DNA of 64,000 bases from an uncultured Candidatus Melainabacteria bacterium. Its GTDB lineage: Bacteria > Cyanobacteriota > Vampirovibrionia > Gastranaerophilales > Gastranaerophilaceae. The DNA lies in the NCBI GenBank assembly GCA_934717745.1, contig CAKUZB010000002.1, positions 1 through 64,000 of the forward strand, read 5' to 3'. Position 1 is the first letter of the stretch, and every line of letters starts with the position of its first letter. Shown here piece after piece: positions 29,497-37,735 of the stretch. Position numbers and translations under genes: made by a program. A model generated the notes under the pieces. It searched no databases. It was not told where the DNA came from and worked only from the letters and a program-made list of their open reading frames with translations.

Positions 29497-30498
29497 TTGC
29501 TTAATTTTTGCATTATATTCAATAAATTTTGCAGAATTTAAAACATCTTTGGCACTTTTAACTTTTGCCTTAAATTTATTGCGTAATTTCTTTTCAAAAA
29601 TTACTTTTGATAAAATAAAATCGATAAAAAATTTTAAATAACTAAAATGCTTTATGTCATAATCAAATTGTTTTTCTTCCTCTAAAAATCTTTCTTTGAA
29701 CACAGTTAAATTTGATTTTTGAGCATACTTCCACCATTGAAATTTACAAGAGTGTAAATTCTTATAAAAGAATGGCTTCATACCAACAAAATGAATAATT
29801 ACAGGATTGTCTTTTGCTTGTGCATACAATTTAGAATATTTTTCATTGTAATCATTTTCATAATTTGATTCCCATGTTTCTAAATAATTATATTTTGGGT
29901 CTAATAGAAATTTTTGATTATCTGCAACCTTATTTATTGCATCTTGGTCTGCACATTGTAATTTTTTACCTACTGCATACTCTTTAATTTTAGCAAAGGT
30001 ATTTTCTTCTCTTATTAATTTTGCGTTGAATAAAAGGACTCCAGCATTGAAATAAGTATTGTCATCAATTTCTAATCTTTTAACATGAGATTCCTCACCA
30101 ACAATATCAGTAACACCAGCGATTAAATTATTTGATAAATCCTTTGAAAATAATTCCGCTAAATCACCTACAACTAAAGTATCACAATCCAAATACAAAA
30201 TTCTATCTAAATCTGGACATAAATCTCCTAAAACCGTTCTAAACCAAGTTTGAACTGTAACCCAACATGCAAGAGGAAAATCTTTAAATATTTCTTCGTC
30301 AACTTTTACAAATCTAAGTTTGCAGTTATCATAATTTTTTAAAAAGTCAAACGCACTAATTGAAGAATCATTTAAGTTTGAATACAAAATGATAAATTCA
30401 ACCTCATTATTTTTATTATTTTCCAAAACACTGACCATTGAAACTATAGCCAAGTTTGTAAAATTATTATCAGGAGCGTATGCAATATTTACTTTCAT
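29488..30498 (-). CDS. GT8-family glycosyltransferase
   Basis: 336 aa. 'NIAYAPDNNF' opens a GT-A fold. The metal site is 'LYLDCDTLVVGD' (DxD near residue 105), followed by 'TYFNAGVLLFN', 'ADQDAINK' and 'IIHFVGMKPF', all characteristic of retaining GT8 enzymes (LgtC, glycogenin, LPS glucosyl- and galactosyltransferases). Donor is probably UDP-Glc or UDP-Gal. The lysine-rich C-terminus (last 60 residues) would bind the inner membrane. AGAGG precedes the ATG. It overlaps the converging fusion gene by nine bases. Confidence 0.93.
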   Translation of the reverse strand: MKVNIAYAPDNNFTNLAIVSMVSVLENNKNNEVEFIILYSNLNDSSISAFDFLKNYDNCKLRFVKVDEEIFKDFPLACWVTVQTWFRTVLGDLCPDLDRILYLDCDTLVVGDLAELFSKDLSNNLIAGVTDIVGEESHVKRLEIDDNTYFNAGVLLFNAKLIREENTFAKIKEYAVGKKLQCADQDAINKVADNQKFLLDPKYNYLETWESNYENDYNEKYSKLYAQAKDNPVIIHFVGMKPFFYKNLHSCKFQWWKYAQKSNLTVFKERFLEEEKQFDYDIKHFSYLKFFIDFILSKVIFEKKLRNKFKAKVKSAKDVLNSAKFIEYNAKIKQLF

Positions 30499-30578
30499 AA
30501 AACCTCTTTTTATGATAAAATCTCATTAATGTTTATTGAGAATGATTATATAACAAAAATACAACATCAGGGAATTTT

Positions 30579-31493
30579 ATGAAAAATAAAAATAACTTAG
30601 AAAACGTATCCGCATTTAAAAAATCCATAATCAAAATTACTACTAATTTAATCCTTGATAAATCAACTAGAGATTCCATGAGAACATCTTTTTTGCATTT
30701 AGGAATAAAAGAAACTCTAAAAAAATTTTCAAAAATTAAAAAAGAAAAAGAACCTGAAAATTTCAAATATTATTTATCAGTAATTCTAACAATAAAAGAT
30801 GAAGCAACTTATCTTAAAGAATGGTTAGAATACTATTTAATTCAAGGGGTTGACCACTTTTACATTTTCGATAACGAAAGTTCTGACAACATACAAGAAG
30901 TTTTGCAACCTTATATTGAAAAAGAGATTGTAACATATAATTTCTTTGAAGGTCAAACTCCAGAAAATCAAAAAATAATTTATAATAAAGCAATTGAAGA
31001 ATATAAATATGAATCAAAATGGCTTGCACCACTTGATACAGACGAATTTGCTTATGCACCTAATTATGCTACTCTTTCAGAATATTTAAAAGATAACGAA
31101 AAATATGACCAAATTGCAATGAAATGGTATATTTACGGCAATTCAGGACACGAAACAAGACCAAACGGCTTGATTATCGAAAGTTATACGATGAGAGAGA
31201 AGTATCCTAGTGGACCAACAAAGGCATTTGTTAGAGGTACAAAAGTCCTTTATATGCTAGTTCACAAGCATTCTGTTGTTGGAAAAACAAAATATCCTGA
31301 TTTAGACGAAATTCGTTGTAACCACTATTTTGGCAAAAGCATTGAAGAATACCGAACAAAGAAAATGCTAAGAGGTGCTATTGATGGCGGTTCATTAGAT
31401 ATGAGTGTTTATAACGACTTAAACCGAAACGAAGTTTCTGATCCAATGCCGGAAGAAATTATTAAAAAGGTAAAAGAAAACCTAAACCAATAG
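30579..31493 (+). CDS. GT92/GT2-like glycosyltransferase
   Basis: 304 aa. After a basic N-terminus (1-62), 'SVILTIKDEATYLKEWLEYYLIQGVDHFYIFDNESSD' over about residues 67-103 is the typical start of the Glyco_tranf_2_4/GT92 group. The metal-binding 'LAPLDTDEF' follows near residue 155. 'VHKHSV' and 'CNHYFGKS' fit the C-terminal catalytic region. Bacterial members work in LPS or capsule synthesis; eukaryotic GT92 members are galactosyltransferases. CAGGGA lies before the ATG. It is followed eight bases later by the GT6 gene, so both are one operon. Confidence 0.87.
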   Translation: MKNKNNLENVSAFKKSIIKITTNLILDKSTRDSMRTSFLHLGIKETLKKFSKIKKEKEPENFKYYLSVILTIKDEATYLKEWLEYYLIQGVDHFYIFDNESSDNIQEVLQPYIEKEIVTYNFFEGQTPENQKIIYNKAIEEYKYESKWLAPLDTDEFAYAPNYATLSEYLKDNEKYDQIAMKWYIYGNSGHETRPNGLIIESYTMREKYPSGPTKAFVRGTKVLYMLVHKHSVVGKTKYPDLDEIRCNHYFGKSIEEYRTKKMLRGAIDGGSLDMSVYNDLNRNEVSDPMPEEIIKKVKENLNQ

Positions 31494-31501
31494 GAGATAA
31501 A

Positions 31502-32368
31502 ATGAAAATTGCAATTTTATACGTTGCAACAGGCAGATATATCGCATTTTGGGAAGATTTTTACAAATCTTGCGAAGAATTGTTCATAACTGATGCACAA
31601 AAAACTTACTTTGTTTTTACAGATGCTGAAAATATCTATGGGCAAGAAAACGACAATGTAATAAAAATCCACCAAGAAAAACTTGGTTGGCCGTATGACA
31701 CATTAATGCGATTTAAAATGTTTTTAACACAAGAAGAAAAACTAAAAGAACACGATTACATTTTCTTCTTCAACGCAAATATGAAATTCGTTCAACCTGT
31801 TGGACACGAGGTTCTACCTGACGAAGAACACTGCGGGTTTGTTGCAGGCTTGCACCCCGGAAATTACAGACGTACTATTGATGAAGTCCCATATTGTAGA
31901 AATGAAAAATCATTGGCATATATTCCTTATGGACAAGGTAAATATTACGTTCAAGGTTGCCTAAACGGTGGAACACGTGATGCATACTTAGAATTTTGTC
32001 ATACTTGTATGGAAAATACTCAAAAAGATTTGGATAACGGGGTTATTGCAGAAGTTCATGACGAAAGCCATTTGAATAAGTACGTTTTAGACAAAAACAT
32101 TTTAGTTTTACCTTGCAATTACTTATATCCGGTAGGTTGCTACTATCCTGAATATTGCGATGACATCAAAATTATTTCAAGAGATAAAGATTCTCCAAAA
32201 TATGGCGGTACAGATTACCTTAGAGGAGTAACTGACAAATTTGGCAAAGGAACTCTTGGTTGGAATTTAACATATTTAACTTATGGATTTTTAGCAGTTT
32301 TTGGAATCGGAAAAGTTCGCAAAAAATTCCAGTGCAAAATGCTTAGATTTAATAAAAAATTTATGTAA
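31502..32368 (+). CDS. GT6-family glycosyltransferase (ABO blood-group transferase homologue)
   Basis: 288 aa. Signatures in order: 'MKIAILYVATGRYIAFW', 'GWPYDTLMRF' (62-71), the 'FFFNANMKF' block with an NxN motif at 91-93, 'YYVQGCLNGG' (148-157), and 'HDESHLNKY' (186-194). The last is nearly identical in mammalian A/B and alpha-1,3-galactosyltransferases. Animal GT6 enzymes have DxD; bacterial ones have NxN and are metal-independent. They transfer GalNAc or Gal in alpha-1,3 linkage, often to Fuc-alpha1,2-Gal. AGGAG lies seven bases upstream. Downstream of the GT92-like gene and near a GT11 fucosyltransferase, it could complete an A- or B-like epitope. The donor (GalNAc or Gal) is unresolved. 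Confidence 0.93.
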   Translation: MKIAILYVATGRYIAFWEDFYKSCEELFITDAQKTYFVFTDAENIYGQENDNVIKIHQEKLGWPYDTLMRFKMFLTQEEKLKEHDYIFFFNANMKFVQPVGHEVLPDEEHCGFVAGLHPGNYRRTIDEVPYCRNEKSLAYIPYGQGKYYVQGCLNGGTRDAYLEFCHTCMENTQKDLDNGVIAEVHDESHLNKYVLDKNILVLPCNYLYPVGCYYPEYCDDIKIISRDKDSPKYGGTDYLRGVTDKFGKGTLGWNLTYLTYGFLAVFGIGKVRKKFQCKMLRFNKKFM

Positions 32369-32373
32369 TGCAT

Positions 32374-33555
32374 TTATTTTTTATTTGAAAAGAATTTTTC
32401 CTTTAAAAATAATTTTATAGGTTTAAATACGTCGTTGTATTCCCAACATTCAATAATTGGTTCTAATTCAGAAACTACATCAATCGCTTGTTTTACGTAA
32501 TTATCTGAACTTCTTTCAATTGCCAAATTTTTACCTGCAAGTTTTTCTTCAGCAGAAAATTCTCTATGCATAACTTCTTGAATTTTGTTTGCTAAATCAA
32601 CATGGTCAAACACATCAAAGAAGATAACTTTATCACCTAATTGCTCTAAATGACCTCTTATATTTGAAACAATTGCAGGGCATTCAAAATATAAGGCTTC
32701 CAAAGGTGGAATGTTGTCCGGTCCATAAGCCGAAGCATAAACTAAAGCCATTGCATTTTTATACAACGCACAAACTTCTTCTCTTGAAATAAAACCCACA
32801 AATTTAACTTGATTGTCTAATCCTAATTCACTTACTTTTCTCTTAATAAATTTCAATCGGGTGCCTTTTCCACTAAATACACAAGTTAAATTAACACCTC
32901 TGTCTTTTAATTCTTTCAAGGCTTTCACTATTCTAATATGATTTTTGTGAGCCCAAAATTGAGCAGGATAATAAATAAATTTACCTTTTTCTAAACCGTA
33001 TTTTTCAAGAATACTTTCATTAGGTTCAAGGTGGAAAATATCTTGAGGAGTGAACATAGGAATCGTTCTAATTTTGCTTTCGTCAATTGGATAATAAGTG
33101 CAAATATCCTTTTTACCTGTGTTATTTCCAACTAAAATTCTTGTGGCACGAGGCAAGCACTCGTTATAACGATTTTCTCTGATTTTAAACTCTCCACGTC
33201 TTGAAACTTCAGGAAAAGCAGGAATATCATTATGATTTAAGTCCCAAACAGTTGTTACTTGAGGCAAATCAACACTGTAATACAACGGAGTGTAGTAATA
33301 CATTACTTGAACATCATACCAATATAATAAAAATTTTAACATTTTATGTTTTAAATCAAAATTTTTGCAAGGATTTATGTTCACAAATTTTACATGTTCA
33401 GTATTTTCAAAAACTCTTTTTTTAGAAAAATAAAAGAAATAAATTTCATGTTTTGTATTAAGTCGTTTTAAAGATTCAATAAAATTCATCTCAAACGCAT
33501 GTCCGCCACCTACTTCTGCATTTTGAAAAGTTCCAGCGTAAATACCGATTTTCAT
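32374..33555 (-). CDS. GT4-family glycosyltransferase
   Basis: 393 aa, GT-B fold. The N-terminal domain starts with 'MKIGIYAGTF' and 'GGGHAFEMNFIESL'. The C-terminal nucleotide-sugar half has 'IYYPAQFWAHKNH', 'CVFSGKG', 'VKFVGFISREEVCALY' and the donor-binding 'ASAYGPDNIPPLEAL', whose Glu residues contact the ribose. This pattern is common in mannosyl-, rhamnosyl- and perosaminyl-transferases. AAGGAG precedes the ATG. It follows the aminotransferase gene by three bases on the same strand and could use the sugar made there. Confidence 0.92.
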   Translation of the reverse strand: MKIGIYAGTFQNAEVGGGHAFEMNFIESLKRLNTKHEIYFFYFSKKRVFENTEHVKFVNINPCKNFDLKHKMLKFLLYWYDVQVMYYYTPLYYSVDLPQVTTVWDLNHNDIPAFPEVSRRGEFKIRENRYNECLPRATRILVGNNTGKKDICTYYPIDESKIRTIPMFTPQDIFHLEPNESILEKYGLEKGKFIYYPAQFWAHKNHIRIVKALKELKDRGVNLTCVFSGKGTRLKFIKRKVSELGLDNQVKFVGFISREEVCALYKNAMALVYASAYGPDNIPPLEALYFECPAIVSNIRGHLEQLGDKVIFFDVFDHVDLANKIQEVMHREFSAEEKLAGKNLAIERSSDNYVKQAIDVVSELEPIIECWEYNDVFKPIKLFLKEKFFSNKK

Positions 33556-33558
33556 AAA

Positions 33559-34680
33559 CTAAAACTCCTTTATTAATTTACAAACATATTCAATATCTTC
33601 TCTTGTCAAACTGCTTGCAGATGGCAAGTAGAAACCATTTTGAGTTAAATTGTCAGTAATCGGATATTCACCACTACCGTCGCAACCGTAGTCTAACAAA
33701 CATTTTTGACGATGCATGCCGGTAAACAATAATCTTGTATCAACTCCATTTTCTTTCAAATGAGAAATTAATTCTTCTTTTGTATGACCATACACTTCAG
33801 GGTCAAGCAAAATCGAGTTCATCCAACAAACATTTTCTGAATTTTCTTCATCTTTTTGAAAAATAATTCCATCAACATCAGCAAGCAATTCTTTATATAA
33901 ATTATGATTTTTAATTCTCATTTCTTTATATTCATCAGCCTTTTCAACTTGAGCAAGTCCGATTGCTGCGTGAATATTACTCATACGATAATTAAAACCA
34001 ATATCGTTATGTTCATAAATTCTTGGAGCATTAATTGGGAAACTCATATTTTTCAAATATCTGCATTTGTCATAATATTTTTCATTTTTCATTACAACCA
34101 TACCGCCTTCGCCAGTTGTAAGATTTTTATTAGCAAAGAAAGAGAAAGATGCAATATCAGAAAAACTACCTACTTTTTTACCGCAATAAGTTGCACCATG
34201 TGCTTCCGCAGCATCTTCTATAATATATAAATTATGTTTTTTCGCAATTCGTTCAATTTCTGTCATATTACAAGGATTGCCAAAAATATGAACAGGCATA
34301 ATTGCTTTTGTTTTATCTGTAATTTTTTCTTCAATTTTTGTAACATCAATATTCCAAGTATCCTTGTCAGCATCAACAAATACAGGCATTGCACCGGTAT
34401 AACAAACCGAATAAGCAGATGCTATCATTGTAAAATCCGGAAGAATAACCTCATCACCTTTGCCAATACCAAGAGCAGATAAAGCCAAATGCAAAGATAC
34501 AGTACCGTTACAAACAGCAACCCCGTAATTACAATCACAATATTTTGCAAAACCTTCTTCAAAAGCCTTTACATATTTACCGGAAGAAGAAATCCAACCG
34601 GTTTCCATACAATCTGCAACATATTTTTTCTCATTACCGTTTAAATATGGTTCACAAACGGGAATAAATTTATCTACCAT
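33559..34680 (-). CDS. DegT/DnrJ/EryC1-family sugar aminotransferase, likely GDP-perosamine synthase
   Basis: 373 aa, PLP-dependent. The PLP lysine is in 'FFANKNLTTGEGGM' (near residue 185), and 'EDAAEAHGA' holds the Asp that contacts the ring nitrogen. 'VAVCNGTVSLHLALSALGIG' and 'GFNYRMSNIHAAIGLAQ' are classical. Overall it resembles E. coli O157 Per, which converts GDP-4-keto-6-deoxymannose to GDP-perosamine. That substrate is the Gmd product, encoded 500 bp away. Other 4-amino-sugars are possible. The ATG overlaps the cupin stop codon (TAATG), so the pair is coupled. Assignment to perosamine is inference from similarity and context. Confidence 0.87.
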   Translation of the reverse strand: MVDKFIPVCEPYLNGNEKKYVADCMETGWISSSGKYVKAFEEGFAKYCDCNYGVAVCNGTVSLHLALSALGIGKGDEVILPDFTMIASAYSVCYTGAMPVFVDADKDTWNIDVTKIEEKITDKTKAIMPVHIFGNPCNMTEIERIAKKHNLYIIEDAAEAHGATYCGKKVGSFSDIASFSFFANKNLTTGEGGMVVMKNEKYYDKCRYLKNMSFPINAPRIYEHNDIGFNYRMSNIHAAIGLAQVEKADEYKEMRIKNHNLYKELLADVDGIIFQKDEENSENVCWMNSILLDPEVYGHTKEELISHLKENGVDTRLLFTGMHRQKCLLDYGCDGSGEYPITDNLTQNGFYLPSASSLTREDIEYVCKLIKEF

Positions 34681-35117
34681 TATATTAATTTAACCTCTTT
34701 ATTATCAACTCCTGCAAAACGGACTTTATCTTGTTCTCCAAGATAAGGACCTTGTTTAACTTCAATCATTTCAACTTCTTCAAGACACTCAAAACCATGT
34801 CCGCCAAATGCCAAAAGGATTATATCACCTTGTTCAACAATATGACTTTCAATATAAGTTTGGTCATCTTCATAGAAATCTACTCTTAATTTGCCTTTTC
34901 TGATAATCAAAACTTCTTTTGTATACGAAACTTCTCTTGGAACGATATTATGCGTATGAGCATCAATTCGTTTACCTTTTGGGTGCTTCATATAAGCAAG
35001 TTGTTGCGAAAAATCGTTTGGAGTGAAAAATTCAACTCCATCTTTCGAATAATCATTTTTGATTATTATTGCCAAAGTTTTGCCATTATATTCAATTTTT
35101 TGAACTAAATCTTCCAT
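34680..35117 (-). CDS. Cupin-fold protein, WxcM-like, in the sugar locus
   Basis: 145 aa from the ATG at 35117, which has AGGAG six bases upstream; the longer frame has no ribosome site. The cupin core has 'DAHTHNIVPREVSYTKEVLIIRKGKLRVDFYE' spread over about residues 53-85 and 'QGDIILLAFGGHGFECLE' near 98-115, with several His and Glu residues that could bind a metal. Cupins of this kind occur as sugar 3,4-ketoisomerases or as small accessory proteins in O-antigen clusters. A precise activity is not assignable. First gene of the cupin-aminotransferase-GT4 operon, divergent from gmd. Confidence 0.75.
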   Translation of the reverse strand: MEDLVQKIEYNGKTLAIIIKNDYSKDGVEFFTPNDFSQQLAYMKHPKGKRIDAHTHNIVPREVSYTKEVLIIRKGKLRVDFYEDDQTYIESHIVEQGDIILLAFGGHGFECLEEVEMIEVKQGPYLGEQDKVRFAGVDNKEVKLI

Positions 35118-35195
35118 AATTTCTCCTAAAACAATACTAACACAAAAATGTTTTCGTGATATTATATTGTCATAGATTATATACAAGGAGTAACA

Positions 35196-36284
35196 ATGAA
35201 AAAAGCATTAATCACAGGTGTAACGGGTCAAGATGGTTCATACTTAGCAGAATTATTGCTGGACAAAGGATATGAAGTTCATGGAATAAAAAGACGTGCT
35301 TCTTCTTTCAACACATCAAGAATCGACCACTTATATCAAGATATTCATAATAAAGATGCAAAATTTATTTTGCATTACGGCGATTTATCGGATTCATCAA
35401 ACCTAACAAAATTAGTTCACGATATTGAACCGGATGAAATCTACAATTTGGCAGCACAATCACACGTAAAAGTATCTTGGGATTGTCCTGAATACACTGC
35501 TGATTGCGATGCTTTAGGTACATTAAGACTTTTAGAAGCAATCAGAATGAATAATTTGGAAAAGAAAACAAAATTCTATCAAGCATCAACTTCTGAATTG
35601 TACGGTTTAATTCAAGAACCAATCCAAAGCGAAAAAACTCCGTTTTATCCACGTTCACCTTATGCAGTCGCAAAACTTTATGCATACTGGATTTGCGTAA
35701 ACTACAGAGAAAGTTTCGGAATTTTTGCATCAAACGGTATTCTATTCAACCACGAATCACCAAGACGTGGGGAAACATTTGTAACTCGTAAGATTACAAT
35801 GGCTGCAACTAAAATCAAAGTTGGCTTACAAGACAAACTATACCTTGGAAACCTTGATGCAAAACGTGATTGGGGACACGCAAAAGACTACGTAGAAGGT
35901 ATGTGGAGAATTTTACAACAAGACCACCCTGACAACTACGTTTTAGCAACAGGTGTAACAACTTCAATCAGAGATTTCTGCAAAATGACATTTGAAGAAC
36001 TTGGAATTGAATTAGAATTTGTTGGAACAGGTGTTGACGAAAAAGGTATTGATAAAGCAACAGGTAAAACTTTAATTGAAGTTGACCCAAGATACTTCCG
36101 TCCGGCAGAAGTAGAATTGCTTTTAGGCGACAGTACAAAAGCAAGAACTGAATTAGGTTGGAAACCGACTTATGACTTGAGAGCATTAGTAAAAGATATG
36201 GTTCAAAGCGATTTAGAACTGGCAAAAAAAGAAAAAACATTACGAGAACAAGGATACAAAATTTTAGTATCACAAGAACCGTAA
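35196..36284 (+). CDS. gmd: GDP-mannose 4,6-dehydratase
   Basis: 362 aa, extended SDR. The NADP site 'GVTGQDGSYLAELL' (8-21) starts the Rossmann fold. Catalysis uses the Thr/Ser-Glu of 'QASTSELYG' and Tyr-x3-Lys in 'YPRSPYAVAKLY'. 'FNHESPRRGETFVTRKI' and 'WGHAKDYVEGMW' complete the signature. It converts GDP-D-mannose to GDP-4-keto-6-deoxymannose. This branch point can feed both fcl (GDP-fucose) and the DegT aminotransferase (perosamine-like). AAGGAG precedes the ATG. It is divergent from the cupin operon across 78 bp. Confidence 0.97.
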   Translation: MKKALITGVTGQDGSYLAELLLDKGYEVHGIKRRASSFNTSRIDHLYQDIHNKDAKFILHYGDLSDSSNLTKLVHDIEPDEIYNLAAQSHVKVSWDCPEYTADCDALGTLRLLEAIRMNNLEKKTKFYQASTSELYGLIQEPIQSEKTPFYPRSPYAVAKLYAYWICVNYRESFGIFASNGILFNHESPRRGETFVTRKITMAATKIKVGLQDKLYLGNLDAKRDWGHAKDYVEGMWRILQQDHPDNYVLATGVTTSIRDFCKMTFEELGIELEFVGTGVDEKGIDKATGKTLIEVDPRYFRPAEVELLLGDSTKARTELGWKPTYDLRALVKDMVQSDLELAKKEKTLREQGYKILVSQEP

Positions 36285-36294
36285 GCAATTCAAC

Positions 36295-36326
36295 AAAATC
36301 GGATAATTATTTATCCGATTTTTTAT
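36295..36326 (+). terminator. Terminator between gmd and fcl
   Basis: Perfect 12-bp stem AAAATCGGATAA with its complement around TTAT, ending in six T's. fcl starts 16 bases after the T-run, so it depends on readthrough or a second promoter. Confidence 0.8.
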
Positions 36327-36341
36327 AATAAAGAGGTAAAA

Positions 36342-37391
36342 ATGGAAAAGAATTCAAAAATTTATTTATCAGGACATAGAGGACTTGTTGGTAGTGCAAT
36401 TTACCGTAAATTGCAAGAACAAGGTTACACAAACATAATCACAAGAACTCACTCAGAACTTGATTTATGCAACCAACAAGCAGTTGAAGACTTTTTCAAT
36501 CAAGAAAAACCTGAATATGTAATTCTTGCAGCAGCAAAAGTTGGCGGAATTATGGCAAATTCTAAATATCCTGCTGAATTTATATACCAAAATCTTATGA
36601 TTGGCACAAACATTGTCCATGCCAGTTACAAACACAATGTAAAAAAACTTTTAAATTTGGGTTCTTCTTGCATATACCCAAGATTAGCACCTCAACCAAT
36701 GAAAGAGGATTGCTTGCTAACCTCTGAACTTGAAAAAACAAACGAAGCATACGCATTAGCAAAAATTTCAATTATTAAATTATGCAGATATTATAATCAA
36801 CAATACGGAACAAACTTTATTTCAGCAATGCCTACAAATCAGTACGGTATTGGCGATAACTTTAATATGGAAACCGCACACTTGCTACCAATGATTTTAA
36901 GACGTTTCCACCTTGCAAAATTGCTTAGAAACGGTGATATGGAAGCAATTAAAAATGACATAAAAAGATACAAATTAGGTTGGGGACTAGACGAAAAAGT
37001 TAATGATAACAACCTTGAAGAAATTTTAAACGAATTAGGAGCATATAAAGACAAAGTCGTGCTTTGGGGCGACGGTTCTGTATATAGAGAAATGATGAGT
37101 TCTGACGATTTAGCAGACGCCTGCGTTTATTTGTTGGAAAATAAAAATTACAACGAAGTTGGAGAACTTGTAAATATTACCAAAGGTGATGATATTCAAT
37201 TAAAAGACCTATTCCAAATGGTAAAAGAAATCGTAGGATTTGACGGCGAAATTGTCTATGACAAAACAAAGCCAAACGGAACTCCACGTAAAATGATGGA
37301 CGCAACACATATCAAAGAACTGGGTTGGCAACCTAAAATCGACCTACGACAAGGTATTACAGATTTTTACAACTGGTATTTATCACTTTAA
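36342..37391 (+). CDS. fcl: GDP-L-fucose synthase
   Basis: 349 aa, extended SDR. 'IYLSGHRGLVGSAIY' (7-21) binds NADP. 'NLGSSCIYP' and Tyr-x3-Lys in 'NEAYALAKIS' form the active site. 'MPTNQYGIGDNF' corresponds to the family's NPTNLYG block. A lysine-rich insertion of about 40 residues (about 200-235) precedes 'VVLWGDGSVYREMMSSDDLA', making the protein longer than the E. coli enzyme of about 320 residues. Similar insertions occur in some gut bacterial homologues. It epimerises and reduces GDP-4-keto-6-deoxymannose to GDP-L-fucose, the donor for the GT11 domain at 27727. AGAGG lies before the ATG. Confidence 0.96.
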   Translation: MEKNSKIYLSGHRGLVGSAIYRKLQEQGYTNIITRTHSELDLCNQQAVEDFFNQEKPEYVILAAAKVGGIMANSKYPAEFIYQNLMIGTNIVHASYKHNVKKLLNLGSSCIYPRLAPQPMKEDCLLTSELEKTNEAYALAKISIIKLCRYYNQQYGTNFISAMPTNQYGIGDNFNMETAHLLPMILRRFHLAKLLRNGDMEAIKNDIKRYKLGWGLDEKVNDNNLEEILNELGAYKDKVVLWGDGSVYREMMSSDDLADACVYLLENKNYNEVGELVNITKGDDIQLKDLFQMVKEIVGFDGEIVYDKTKPNGTPRKMMDATHIKELGWQPKIDLRQGITDFYNWYLSL

Positions 37392-37403
37392 TAAAAAAGG
37401 GTA

Positions 37404-37450
37404 TTGACAAAAACATTTTTAGATTCTATAATGTTTCTATAGATAGAAAC
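37404..37450 (+). promoter_or_regulatory. trpR-trpB promoter with palindromic operator
   Basis: A full consensus promoter: TTGACA (37404-37409), 17-bp spacer, TATAAT (37427-37432). Immediately after it lies GTTTCTAT-AG-ATAGAAAC (37433-37450), a perfect dyad with 8-bp arms that would cover the transcription start. The placement suggests direct repression, presumably by the TrpR homologue encoded next. Confidence 0.8.
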
Positions 37451-37465
37451 AAAGTAGGGATAAAA

Positions 37466-37735
37466 ATGAACGATTTGTTAGAAATATCAAGTGTTTTAAA
37501 GAATTTACAAAAAGAAGAAACTGTTTGTGAATTCTTATCTGATATGCTTACAGAAAAAGAAATTTCGACTTTATCAAAACGATGGCGTATTTTGAAATTA
37601 CTTGCCGGAGGGAAAACTCAAAGAGAAATCGCAACAGAGTTAAATGTTGGATTATGCAAGGTTACCCGAGGAGCAAAAATTTTAAAAAACGAAAAATCGG
37701 TTATTACAAAAAGTTTGATAAAGGAGAAAAAATAA
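37466..37735 (+). CDS. trpR: TrpR-family repressor
   Basis: 89 aa. It matches the Trp repressor/YerC superfamily across its length: 'FLSDMLTEKEISTLSKRWRILKLLAGGKTQREIATELNVGLCKVTRGAKIL' spans about residues 23-73, with the helix-turn-helix 'QREIATELNVGLCKVTRGA' (about 51-69). These proteins bind L-Trp and repress Trp genes. The start is supported by TAGGGA and position behind a consensus promoter and operator. Its stop overlaps the trpB start (TAATG). A trpR-trpB arrangement is known from Chlamydia; the ligand here is inferred. Confidence 0.9.
   Translation: MNDLLEISSVLKNLQKEETVCEFLSDMLTEKEISTLSKRWRILKLLAGGKTQREIATELNVGLCKVTRGAKILKNEKSVITKSLIKEKK

Noticed and set aside
37582..37734. Longer N-terminus for trpB starting within trpR
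   Set aside because: It overlaps trpR in another frame. TrpB homology begins at the ATG at 37735, which has AAGGAG and overlaps the trpR stop.
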